10,343 nucleotides of DNA from JBEKJU01 sp050011095 (GTDB taxonomy: Bacteria > Desulfobacterota > Syntrophorhabdia > Syntrophorhabdales > WCHB1-27): the NCBI GenBank assembly GCA_050011095.1, contig JBEKJU010000107.1, forward strand, positions 1-10,343. The letters run 5' to 3'. The position numbers were made by a program, and so were the translations under genes. How positions within the stretch are numbered: the stretch's first letter is position 1; each line of letters opens with the position of its first letter. Shown here piece after piece: positions 1 through 5,800 of the stretch. The notes under the pieces are model-generated. The model made no database searches. It was not told the origin of the DNA and saw only the letters and a list, made by a program, of their open reading frames with translations.

Positions 1-76
1 GATAGCCGCCATAAGCGAGAAGCTCAACGAGATCGTGGGGATGTTCAAGCTGAGGGATCAAGAGAGCTTGGGGTGA
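1..76 (+). CDS. C-terminal end of a probable methyl-accepting chemotaxis protein (partial)
   Basis: Reading from base 2, 24 codons run to a TGA at 74-76. The peptide contains ISEKLNEIVGMFKLRD. An amphipathic helix followed by 'L..IVG.FKL' is typical of the extreme C-terminus of methyl-accepting chemotaxis proteins, just after the cytoplasmic signalling coiled coil. The rest of the gene lies outside the window, so the sensor domain and ligand are unknown. No pentapeptide tether for CheR/CheB (NWETF type) is present at the end. The assignment rests on a short tail only and could also fit another coiled-coil protein. The gene converges with hypB across about 217 bp. Confidence 0.55.
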   Translation, partial: IAAISEKLNEIVGMFKLRDQESLG

Positions 77-293
77 TACGCCATGTGGACCCGGCTGCGC
101 ACGGGTAATAGGTCGCTCAAGGGGCGCGACAGCCTCTCCTCAGGGGCGAAGAGCGCGACGAATCCTGTTTTATGATGCGCTTCCTTCTTGCTGAATGCCG
201 CCGACGGCGGCACACGCGGTCGCGGAAGATCGCCTATCCCCCGGCCGTCGGTTGATAGCGGATAGCACCCACGTTTTGCCCGCAAGGGACGGT
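77..293. other. Intergenic region between convergent MCP tail and hypB, no gene recognised
   Basis: I see no convincing coding frame here. A 91-codon open frame on the - strand crosses the region, but it starts inside hypB, has no ribosome binding site and encodes nothing recognisable. The stretch contains several short inverted repeats: ACCCG/CGGGT at 89-106, GTCGC/GCGAC at 112-130, and a perfect TGCCGCC/GGCGGCA stem at 196-212. None is followed by a T run on either strand, so I do not call a Rho-independent terminator, although two convergent genes would be expected to end here. Confidence 0.5.
196..212. repeat. Perfect GC-rich inverted repeat, hairpin candidate
   Basis: TGCCGCCGACGGCGGCA has 7-bp perfect arms around a GAC loop. 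It lies between the convergent ends of the MCP tail and hypB. There is no T tract on either side, so it is not a classical terminator. It may be a transcript-stabilising hairpin or a REP-like unit. Confidence 0.5.
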
Positions 294-1163
294 CTATATA
301 TCGCGCGGCCTGAATTCCCTTAGATAATCGCACCAGGCATCGATCCCCTGGCCCGTCCGGGAAGACACCTCGAAGACAGGCGCGTGGGGGTTGACACGGG
401 AGATGTTGTCGAGGGCGGCGTCGCGGTCGAACTCCGCCGCGAGGGCCAAATCGACCTTCGTCACAACGATAACGTCGGCAAACCGAAAGAGCGGTGGATA
501 CTTGAGGGGCTTGTCCTCGCCTTCGGTAACCGAGAGAAGGGCCACCCGCAGGTCCTCGCCGAGATCGAAGGAAGAGGGGCAGACCAGGTTGCCCACATTC
601 TCGATAATGAGGATGTCGAGGGACCTCGGGTCCATGTTCCCGAGGGCCCTGGCAATCATGGCGGCGTCCAGGTGGCAGAGGGTGCCTGTCGTGATTTGCA
701 CGACGGGCGCATTGGTCACCCGTAGACGGCGGGCATCGTTATCCGTTTCCAGATCGCCCACGATCACGCCGACACGGCGGTCCGCCCCGAGCCTTTCGAT
801 GGTACTCTTAATAAAGCTGGTCTTCCCTGAGCCGGGCGAGGAGAGCATATTCACGGTGAGCAGGTTCAGAGCACGAAAAAAACCCCGGTTTCGTTCGGCC
901 AGTCGGTCGTTCGCGGCAAAAACAGACTGATGGAGCTCGATGGTGCGGTGGGTGTGATCGTGGTCATCATGGTCATGGTCGTGGTCGTGATGATGATCGT
1001 GCACATGCGTGTGACCCTCATGGTCGTGCGCATGCACATGCGGCGGACCCGCGCCGGGCTCGCCTGCCGTGTTGCCCCTCATGAGTGGCGAGGAGACCTC
1101 TTCCGCCGGTTTTCCATCGATTTTTGCCGGCCCCGGCTGGCCGCATCCGCATTCCTGGCACAT
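294..1163 (-). CDS. hypB: Hydrogenase nickel incorporation GTPase HypB
   Basis: HypB is the cytoplasmic GTPase that, with HypA, delivers nickel to the large subunit of [NiFe] hydrogenases. The 289-residue protein has all the expected parts. The N-terminal CxxCGCG metal motif is at residues 2-8, and a His/Asp-rich tract with 16 histidines spans 42-72. The P-loop is SSPGSGKTS (108-116), followed by GDLETDNDA (136-144). The dimer-interface metal residues are C163-H164 and C195 (NLVCP), with ENVGNLVCPSSFDLGE around 188-203. TEGEDKP (213-219) and the guanine-specificity motif TKVD (235-238) follow. The start is an ATG with GGGAGG 10 bases upstream. No hypA, other hyp gene or hydrogenase gene is visible nearby, so the gene appears to stand alone here. 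Family membership is very secure. Confidence 0.97.
   Translation of the reverse strand: MCQECGCGQPGPAKIDGKPAEEVSSPLMRGNTAGEPGAGPPHVHAHDHEGHTHVHDHHHDHDHDHDDHDHTHRTIELHQSVFAANDRLAERNRGFFRALNLLTVNMLSSPGSGKTSFIKSTIERLGADRRVGVIVGDLETDNDARRLRVTNAPVVQITTGTLCHLDAAMIARALGNMDPRSLDILIIENVGNLVCPSSFDLGEDLRVALLSVTEGEDKPLKYPPLFRFADVIVVTKVDLALAAEFDRDAALDNISRVNPHAPVFEVSSRTGQGIDAWCDYLREFRPRDI
948..1040 (-). repeat. Low-complexity His/Asp codon tract inside hypB
   Basis: This stretch encodes residues 42-72 of HypB as alternating CAC/CAT and GAC/GAT codons and gives a repetitive 'gtggtcatcatggtc' pattern on the + strand. Such tracts in HypB store nickel or zinc and vary greatly in length between relatives. The repetition is coding and is not a CRISPR array or a satellite. 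Confidence 0.85.
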
Positions 1164-1232
1164 GCCTTATCAACCTCCCTAGATGAAGCTCAACACGACT
1201 ATACCTGAACCGCGGGCATTAGTCAAATGGAT

Positions 1233-1274
1233 CGGTTTTTGGCCGGCAATCCCCGGTTTTTCGGCGGCAATTCT
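1233..1274. repeat. Imperfect 21-bp tandem direct repeat
   Basis: Two units lie 21 bases apart: CGGTTTTTGGCCGGCAAT at 1233-1250 and CGGTTTTTCGGCGGCAAT at 1254-1271. They match at 16 of 18 aligned bases. The repeat sits 70 bases upstream of the hypB start, so it could be an operator pair or a mobile-element end. I do not recognise it. Confidence 0.6.
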
Positions 1275-1305
1275 CGGTGAAGCCCTTTCATGCCTGCGGA
1301 CACGT

Positions 1306-1503
1306 TCAATACTCGGGAGTTCTCTTTCCGTCCGAGAGATTCTCTGCCTTTATGTGTGGTTTCCGTGGTTTTGCAAGCTCAGTATGGCGTGAGGGAACGG
1401 CAGGGATGGCCACCAGGAGCGCACGTCTCCGCCGCGCGTCGGGAACTGCTGTCGCGAGGTAGCTATTCTTTGCATGAACATCGATTCCACAGTACAATGT
1501 CAT
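1306..1503 (-). pseudogene. Truncated start of an IS110-family transposase
   Basis: The frame begins with MTLYCGIDVHAKNSYLAT, the characteristic opening of IS110-family (DEDD) transposases, where the aspartate of 'GIDVH' is the first catalytic residue of the RuvC-like domain. A good ribosome binding site (AGGAGGTG, 1507-1514) lies just before the ATG at 1503. After about 18 residues (to about 1450) the similarity stops. The remaining 47 codons are arginine- and proline-rich, resemble no transposase, and end at 1306. A complete enzyme has roughly 300-400 residues with a C-terminal Tnp_20 domain carrying a catalytic serine; none of that is here. This is a decayed or internally deleted copy. If it is transcribed, only an inactive peptide could be made. 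Confidence 0.75.
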
Positions 1504-1614
1504 GAGGCACCTCCTGATTAGGATTGGTGGTCTTAATCACAGCATACAGCAGAGAAATCCCTTATGCCGGGGAGGCGCCTTTTTATGAATATCAATCAAC
1601 GGGGAGGTGGTCTT
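1504..1614 (-). ncRNA. Candidate IS110 left end / bridge-RNA region (two stem-loops)
   Basis: In IS110 elements the non-coding DNA upstream of the recombinase gene encodes a structured bridge RNA whose loops pair with target and donor DNA. The equivalent position here contains two adjacent hairpins. One is GCATA/TATGC (1542-1546 with 1563-1567, 16-base loop). The other is TGATTA/TAATCA (1515-1520 with 1534-1539, 13-base loop). The second loop, read on the - strand, shows AGACCACC. With one more base this motif (AAGACCACC) recurs at 1606-1614 and 1652-1660. The hairpins and repeats are seen directly; the bridge-RNA role is inference from position and family. The exact ends of the RNA and of the element cannot be set. 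Confidence 0.35.
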
Positions 1615-1660
1615 TCCTAACTGCGGTCACGGGAATGGCCGCCCTCTACGAGGTGGTCTT
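1526..1660 (+). repeat. Three direct copies of GGTGGTCTT
   Basis: GGTGGTCTT occurs at 1526-1534, 1606-1614 and 1652-1660. The last two share the longer form GAGGTGGTCTT (1604-1614 and 1650-1660) and are 46 bases apart. The first lies mainly in the loop of the stem-loop just upstream of the transposase fragment. Three copies of a 9-mer in 135 bases are unlikely by chance. They could mark an insertion boundary or guide/target pairs of an IS110 element. Confidence 0.6.
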
Positions 1661-1676
1661 CATCGTGCTGGAATAG
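1623..1676 (+). pseudogene. Possible orphan 3' end of a disrupted gene
   Basis: A + strand frame reads AVTGMAALYEVVFIVLE and then a TAG stop at 1674-1676. The hydrophobic, codon-regular ending resembles a real C-terminus. It lies 29 bases before the reductase start on the same strand, as an upstream operon gene would. The frame stays open to the left through the IS110-associated DNA, but nothing there is recognisable, so the rest of this gene may have been lost or replaced when the element inserted. It is too short to name a family and may be chance. Confidence 0.2.
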
Positions 1677-1693
1677 GGTAAAGAATGGGGCAA

Positions 1694-1699
1694 AGGAGG
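1694..1699 (+). promoter_or_regulatory. Ribosome binding site that fixes the reductase start
   Basis: AGGAGG lies six bases before the ATG at 1706. It supports that start over the in-frame ATG at 1685, which would put this site inside the coding region and add seven Arg-rich residues that the family does not have. Confidence 0.8.
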
Positions 1700-1705
1700 A
1701 GAGAG

Positions 1706-2617
1706 ATGGCGAAGAAGACGATTCGGTATGAGGTCGGGTTTATAGGACTCGGGATCATGGGCGCACCCATGGCCGGTCACCTCGTGACGGCCCGCTACCG
1801 CCTTCACGTCTATGACCTCATCGAGGAGCGGGCAAAGGACCTTGCGGCCAGGGGTGCCAAGGTCTGCAAGAACGCGCGGGAGGTGGCAGCCCGATCGGAC
1901 GTCCTTTTTCTCATGCTTCCGGATACGCCCGATGTGGCGGACGCCCTCTTCGGGCCCGATGGTGTCGCGCCGGTTCTCCGTCCCGGTTCCGTCGTGGTCG
2001 ACATGAGCTCCATCTCCCCCATCGAGACGAGGAGGTTCGCCGAAAGGCTCCTTGGTCAGGGCGTAGAAATGCTCGACGCGCCCGTTTCGGGCGGGCAGAT
2101 CGGGGCCCAAAGCGCGACACCCTCCATTATGGTGGGGGGCAAACCGGAGGTCTTCGAGCGGATAAGACCGTTTTTCGAGAAGATGGGAAAGGGTATCGTC
2201 CATATCGGGGGCAATGGAGACGGGCAGGTCTGCAAGGTGGCCAATCAAATCGTCGTCGCCGTCACGATAGAAGCGGTGGGGGAGGCGCTGCTTCTCGCGT
2301 CCCGGGCAGGCGCCGACCCGGTGAAGGTCAGAGAGGCCCTCCTCGGCGGATTCGCCGCCGGCAAGGTCCTAGAAATCCACGGAGAGCGCATGATCACGCG
2401 CGCGTTTCAACCGGGTTCCACGATCAGGCTTCACCAAAAGGACCTGAATCTTGCCCTGCAGGCAGGCAGGAATCTAGGCGTTAGCCTTCCCGCTACCGCA
2501 ACGGCCCAGGAGCTTTTCACCGCCGCAGGCGCCGCGGGTTGCCTCGACCTCGACCACTCGGCCATGGTCCTGGCCCTGGAGCGGCTTGTCGGCTGCGACG
2601 TGGCAGGTGGAAAATAG
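1706..2617 (+). CDS. garR: Tartronate semialdehyde reductase (2-hydroxy-3-oxopropionate reductase), GarR/GlxR type
   Basis: This is a 303-residue β-hydroxyacid dehydrogenase that would reduce tartronate semialdehyde to D-glycerate with NAD(P)H, downstream of glyoxylate carboligase or of glucarate/galactarate breakdown. The N-terminal Rossmann motif is VGFIGLGIMG (10-19). The substrate motif DAPVSGG is at 124-130. The catalytic lysine K177 lies in GQVCKVANQ (173-181), and HQKDLNLAL is at 243-251. The run GGFAAGKVLEIHGERMI (214-230) and LDHSAMV near the end closely follow enterobacterial GarR, which favours this over 3-hydroxyisobutyrate dehydrogenase. The ATG at 1706 has AGGAGG at 1694-1699, six bases upstream; an in-frame ATG at 1685 lacks such a site. 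No gcl, hyi or glycerate kinase gene is nearby, so the pathway is not proven. It ends 16 bases from the end of the convergent ligase gene. Confidence 0.88.
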   Translation: MAKKTIRYEVGFIGLGIMGAPMAGHLVTARYRLHVYDLIEERAKDLAARGAKVCKNAREVAARSDVLFLMLPDTPDVADALFGPDGVAPVLRPGSVVVDMSSISPIETRRFAERLLGQGVEMLDAPVSGGQIGAQSATPSIMVGGKPEVFERIRPFFEKMGKGIVHIGGNGDGQVCKVANQIVVAVTIEAVGEALLLASRAGADPVKVREALLGGFAAGKVLEIHGERMITRAFQPGSTIRLHQKDLNLALQAGRNLGVSLPATATAQELFTAAGAAGCLDLDHSAMVLALERLVGCDVAGGK

Positions 2618-2633
2618 GGATAGGGACCCTTGG

Positions 2634-4256
2634 CTAATCCTGTTCCTCGTGGCGCTTTCGTTCTTCCCGCCTCATCTCCCTCCTGAGGAGCTTCCCCACC
2701 TTGGACTTAGGGAGCATGTCCCTGAATTCTATGTAATTGGGGATTTTATAAGAGGCGAGATGATCCCTGCACCAGTGTATAAGCTCGTACCCGCTCACCC
2801 CCTTCACGTCCTCCTTGAGGACGACGAAGCACTTTATTCTCTCCCCGACCCGTTCATCCGGTATGCCCACGGCGCATGCGGCGAGAACGGCGGGATGCTC
2901 CTGCAGGGCCGCCTCTATCTCTGAAGAGGAGACGCGGTATCCCTTGTGTTTTATGGTATCGGCAGTGCGGTCGACGAAGAAGAAGAAACCCTTCCCGTCC
3001 ATCTTGACCACATCGCCTGTCCTGTACCACCGTGACCCATCGATCTGGAGGAATGCCTCGGCCGTTTCCTCGGGCTTGTTCCAGTAGGCGTTGACCATGT
3101 GGTCGGACGAGACGATGAGCTCGCCTGCCTCTCCCTGGGGCATCCCCTCCAGGGTCGCCTCATCGATGATCCTCACGTTCTTCGTCCTCACCGTCCTGCC
3201 GATCGTCCCTGCGGGCCTCGGTTCGTCCACGGGCGACATGGTTACGCCGCCGCACGTCTCCGTCGCGCCATAGCCTTCGTATATCTCCTTGCCGAACTTC
3301 TCCTCCCACCGGCGGGCTATCTCCCGGGGAAGGACGTCGCCGCCGCTCATGCAGTAGACGAGTGAGGAGATGTCATAGAAGTCGACCCTGTCGTGTTCGA
3401 GGATCATCCTGTAGAGCGCGGGGACACCGAAAAAGGTCTTCGCCCTGTAGAGCTGGACGGAAAAAAGGATGGCGTCGATATTGACCTTCGGCATGAGGAT
3501 GACGGAGTCCCCTGTCACTATCAGGGGCCCGAGACCGAAGACCTGGCCCAGGATATGGAAGAGCGGACCGCCCTGAAGGATGACGTTTTCCGTCGGCGGG
3601 ACGAGGGGATAGGCGATTTCGAGCTGCGCAGTAACCGAGTCCAGGAAAAGGGCGTGGGTGAGCGGGACCCCCTTCGGGTTCTTCGTCGTCCCCCCTGTAT
3701 AGAGCATCTCGAGGACGTCGTGGCCCCCCACGGAAGCGGCCTCCACGGCGGCCCTTCTCTTCATGAGGTGCTTGAGCCTGATGACGCCCCGGCCGCGCTC
3801 GACCTTACCCTCCGGTATCCTGTCGAAGGCCTTTCCTATGAACCGCTTGTACAGGGGCAGAAGATCGCCCATCCTCGTCACGATGATATTGTCGAGCGCC
3901 CCCTCTTCTTTCAGTTCCTTGGCATAGCCGAAATTCGTGTCCGCGCAGATGACCGTGCGGGCGCCGGAATCGCCTGCGATATAGCGCAGGTCCCTTGAGG
4001 TGTAGATGGGGGCGATAGGGACTGCGACGGCGCCGATCTTCTGGATCGAAAGCCAGCTTATGATCCACTGGGGCGTATTGGGCAGATAGATGATTATCCT
4101 GTCCCCTTGTCCCATGCCCAGTGACGCTAACCCCGAGGAGAGGGACTCGACTGCCTCGAAAAGGTCGCCGTAGCTGAACACCTCGCCGAGGTATATCAAG
4201 GCCGGCCTTCCCCTGTTTTCTTCGACGACCTGACGGAAAGACCCGTATACGTTCAT
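2634..4256 (-). CDS. Acyl-CoA ligase (AMP-forming, FadD-like)
   Basis: A 540-residue ANL-superfamily enzyme that activates a carboxylic acid to an acyl-adenylate and then to its CoA thioester. Visible motifs are the phosphate-binding loop YTGGTTKNPKG (186-196), YGATET (329-334), YRTGD (411-415), DRTADTIKHKGYR (429-441) and the C-terminal PKSKVGK with the adenylation lysine K522. Length is normal for medium/long-chain or aromatic acyl-CoA synthetases; the substrate is not readable. I place the start at the ATG at 4256, eight bases after the stop of the LivF-type gene, with GGAG 12 bases upstream. An open frame continues upstream to 4427, but those 57 Ser/Arg-rich codons lie antiparallel in phase with the ATPase gene and are non-family. 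As the last gene of the transporter cluster, it probably activates the imported substrate. Confidence 0.9.
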   Translation of the reverse strand: MNVYGSFRQVVEENRGRPALIYLGEVFSYGDLFEAVESLSSGLASLGMGQGDRIIIYLPNTPQWIISWLSIQKIGAVAVPIAPIYTSRDLRYIAGDSGARTVICADTNFGYAKELKEEGALDNIIVTRMGDLLPLYKRFIGKAFDRIPEGKVERGRGVIRLKHLMKRRAAVEAASVGGHDVLEMLYTGGTTKNPKGVPLTHALFLDSVTAQLEIAYPLVPPTENVILQGGPLFHILGQVFGLGPLIVTGDSVILMPKVNIDAILFSVQLYRAKTFFGVPALYRMILEHDRVDFYDISSLVYCMSGGDVLPREIARRWEEKFGKEIYEGYGATETCGGVTMSPVDEPRPAGTIGRTVRTKNVRIIDEATLEGMPQGEAGELIVSSDHMVNAYWNKPEETAEAFLQIDGSRWYRTGDVVKMDGKGFFFFVDRTADTIKHKGYRVSSSEIEAALQEHPAVLAACAVGIPDERVGERIKCFVVLKEDVKGVSGYELIHWCRDHLASYKIPNYIEFRDMLPKSKVGKLLRREMRREERKRHEEQD

Positions 4257-4263
4257 TTGCGGG

Positions 4264-5010
4264 TCACACTCCAAAATAGGCTGCCTTGATCTCGGGGTTG
4301 TTGTAGAGCTCGTCACCCGTCCCATGGAGGGTGAGCATGCCGTTCTCAACGACATATCCCCTGTCGATGATAGGCAGCACAGGTCTTGCGAACTGCTCGC
4401 AGATGAGGATCGTGACGCCTGTCTCACCCCTGATCTTGATGATCGAATCGATGAGCTTCACCTGTATCGCCGGGGCGAGGCCGAGGAGGGGCTCGTCGAG
4501 GAGCATCAATTTCGGCTTTGCCATGAGCGCCATGCCGATGGCGAGCATCTGCTGTTCGCCTCCGCTCAGAAACCCCGCCTTTCTTTTTCTCAAGGGGAGG
4601 AGGGCAGGAAAGATGTGATAGATATGCGCGATGGCCTCCCGTACCTCCCTCCTCGGCAAGAGATAGGACGCGATCCTCAGGTTCTCTTCCACGTCGCTCT
4701 CCACGAAGACGGGATGCCTCTCGCGGGACAGGACCATACCCATCTTCACGCGCTCATCGGCCCACGTGTGGGTGATATCCTTGCCGAGGAAGGATAGGTT
4801 GCCGAATATCGTGATCCTCTCGCCTCCCCGGCGCTGCTCCTTGAGCTTCGTATCGAGAATGAGGCCGGACACCGTATTCATGAGAGTCGTCTTGCCGGCG
4901 CTGTTGGAGCCGATGAGACCAACTATTTCACCCTGATCCACGTGGATCGACAGCTCGTTTATGGCAAGGGCGTTTTCGTAGAAGACCATGAGCTTGTCGA
5001 TCTTCAGCAA
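4264..5010 (-). CDS. livF: HAAT-family ABC transporter ATP-binding protein, LivF type
   Basis: One of the two cytoplasmic ATPases powering the importer encoded around it. The 248 residues carry Walker A GSNSAGKTT (34-42), a complete ABC signature LSGGEQQ (148-154), Walker B LMLLDEP (168-174) and ICEQF (203-207), the glutamine form of the switch loop usual for LivF. About 10 extra residues between Walker A and the Q-loop area (roughly 52-75) make that region longer than in E. coli LivF. The start is uncertain. The frame opens at a TTG (5010) with only a weak GGCGGGG upstream. A strong GGAGGTG followed by ATG lies at 5054 in another frame that ends after 16 codons. One extra G in the GGGG run near 5017-5020 would join the two into a longer N-terminus. 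Ends eight bases before the ligase start. Confidence 0.92.
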   Translation of the reverse strand: MLKIDKLMVFYENALAINELSIHVDQGEIVGLIGSNSAGKTTLMNTVSGLILDTKLKEQRRGGERITIFGNLSFLGKDITHTWADERVKMGMVLSRERHPVFVESDVEENLRIASYLLPRREVREAIAHIYHIFPALLPLRKRKAGFLSGGEQQMLAIGMALMAKPKLMLLDEPLLGLAPAIQVKLIDSIIKIRGETGVTILICEQFARPVLPIIDRGYVVENGMLTLHGTGDELYNNPEIKAAYFGV

Positions 5011-5056
5011 CTGTTTGACCCCGCCTTCGCCAACGGGTGCGCCAATGAAGCCATCG

Positions 5057-5800
5057 CTACACCTCCACGCCGAGGTAGGCCCGTTTCACCTCTTCGTCCT
5101 CCAGTATATCCTTCGGGACCCCCTCCTTTATCTTCTTGCCGTAATTGAGGACGATCACCTTGTTGGCAATCCGGAATAGCTCCTTCAGCCTGTGCTCCAC
5201 CATGATGACGGTCTTCCCCTCAAGAAGGAGCTTTTCGATAATGGGAATGATGCTCGTGACCTCGGCTATGGAAAGGCCTGAGAAGAGTTCGTCCAGGATG
5301 AAGACGTCGCTCTTGAGGGCGATGAGGCGCGCAAGTTCGAGCCTCTTGAGGTAGCCGTGGGGCAGGACGCTCGCCGGCTTGTAGGGCACCGAAGAGTCGC
5401 GCTCGAAACCGACCTCCTCCAAAAGATCGAGGGCCACCGCGTCCTTGTCGCCGTAGGCGCCGCCCGAGGAGGCCCTGACGCGCGGAGAAAAAAGGGGTAT
5501 GATCATGTTCCTGTACGCGGGAAGGTGGAAGAAGGGCTTCACCATCTGGAAGGCCCTTCCGATGCCCATGTTGCTTACCCTGTAGGGGGCGTACCCGATC
5601 ATCTCCCTGCCCCTGAAGAGGACGCTGCCCCTGTCCGGTTTCACGAAGCCGGTGATGACATTGACGAGGGTCGTCTTGCCCGACCCATTGGGCCCGATAA
5701 TGCCGAGGAGCGTATTTTCCTTCACGTTCACGCTCACCCCGTCCAGCGCAATGACCCCGCCGAAGGTCTTCGTGATGTTCTTGACCTCAAGGATGCCCAT
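5057..5800 (-). CDS. livG: HAAT-family ABC transporter ATP-binding protein, LivG type
   Basis: The second ATPase of the importer, 247 residues. Walker A is GPNGSGKTT (36-44), the Q-loop glutamine is Q85 in GRAFQMVKPF, Walker B is VFILDE (166-171) with the catalytic glutamate E171, and the switch histidine is H203 (MVEHRL). The ABC signature is unusual: LPHGY (146-150) instead of LSYGQ, and the residue after the catalytic glutamate is leucine rather than proline. The C-terminal segment, with VIVLNYGKKIKEG and then AYLGVEV, is typical for LivG. The ATG directly follows the stop of the LivM gene (TAGATG), so translation is likely coupled. In the nucleotide-binding dimer, this atypical signature would face the Walker A of the LivF-type partner. 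Confidence 0.93.
   Translation of the reverse strand: MGILEVKNITKTFGGVIALDGVSVNVKENTLLGIIGPNGSGKTTLVNVITGFVKPDRGSVLFRGREMIGYAPYRVSNMGIGRAFQMVKPFFHLPAYRNMIIPLFSPRVRASSGGAYGDKDAVALDLLEEVGFERDSSVPYKPASVLPHGYLKRLELARLIALKSDVFILDELFSGLSIAEVTSIIPIIEKLLLEGKTVIMVEHRLKELFRIANKVIVLNYGKKIKEGVPKDILEDEEVKRAYLGVEV

Larger units (their letters stand above)
1164..1705. other. Gene-free patchwork between hypB and the reductase, with mobile-element debris
   Basis: No intact gene is visible in these 540 bases. From left to right there is the upstream region of hypB, an imperfect tandem repeat (1233-1274), and a stretch of unassigned DNA (1275-1449). Then comes the start of an IS110-type transposase on the - strand (1450-1503) and its upstream non-coding DNA with stem-loops and GGTGGTCTT repeats (1504-1660). 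A short in-frame tail that looks like the end of a lost gene lies at 1623-1676. The composition is more AT-rich around 1515-1620 than in the flanking genes. Confidence 0.6.

Noticed and set aside
58..333. A 91-codon - strand frame across the hypB end and the adjacent gap
   Set aside because: It starts inside hypB in another frame, has no ribosome binding site, overlaps the chemotaxis gene tail, and shows no family features.
940..1045. Repeated gtggtcatcatggtc-like units resembling a tandem repeat or CRISPR
   Set aside because: They are the coding repeats of the HypB histidine tract and lack repeat-spacer structure.
1183..1505. Several overlapping + strand frames of 60-71 codons
   Set aside because: They have no good start sites, no recognisable family and are opposite to mobile-element debris.
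1571..1585. GGAGGCGCCTTTTT as a possible Rho-independent terminator on the + strand
   Set aside because: The AGGCGCCT palindrome has no loop, so no stable hairpin forms before the T run.
4257..4427. 57-codon N-terminal extension of the acyl-CoA ligase
   Set aside because: It overlaps the LivF-type coding sequence, is Ser/Arg-rich and non-family, and the ATG at 4256 follows the LivF stop with a suitable site upstream.
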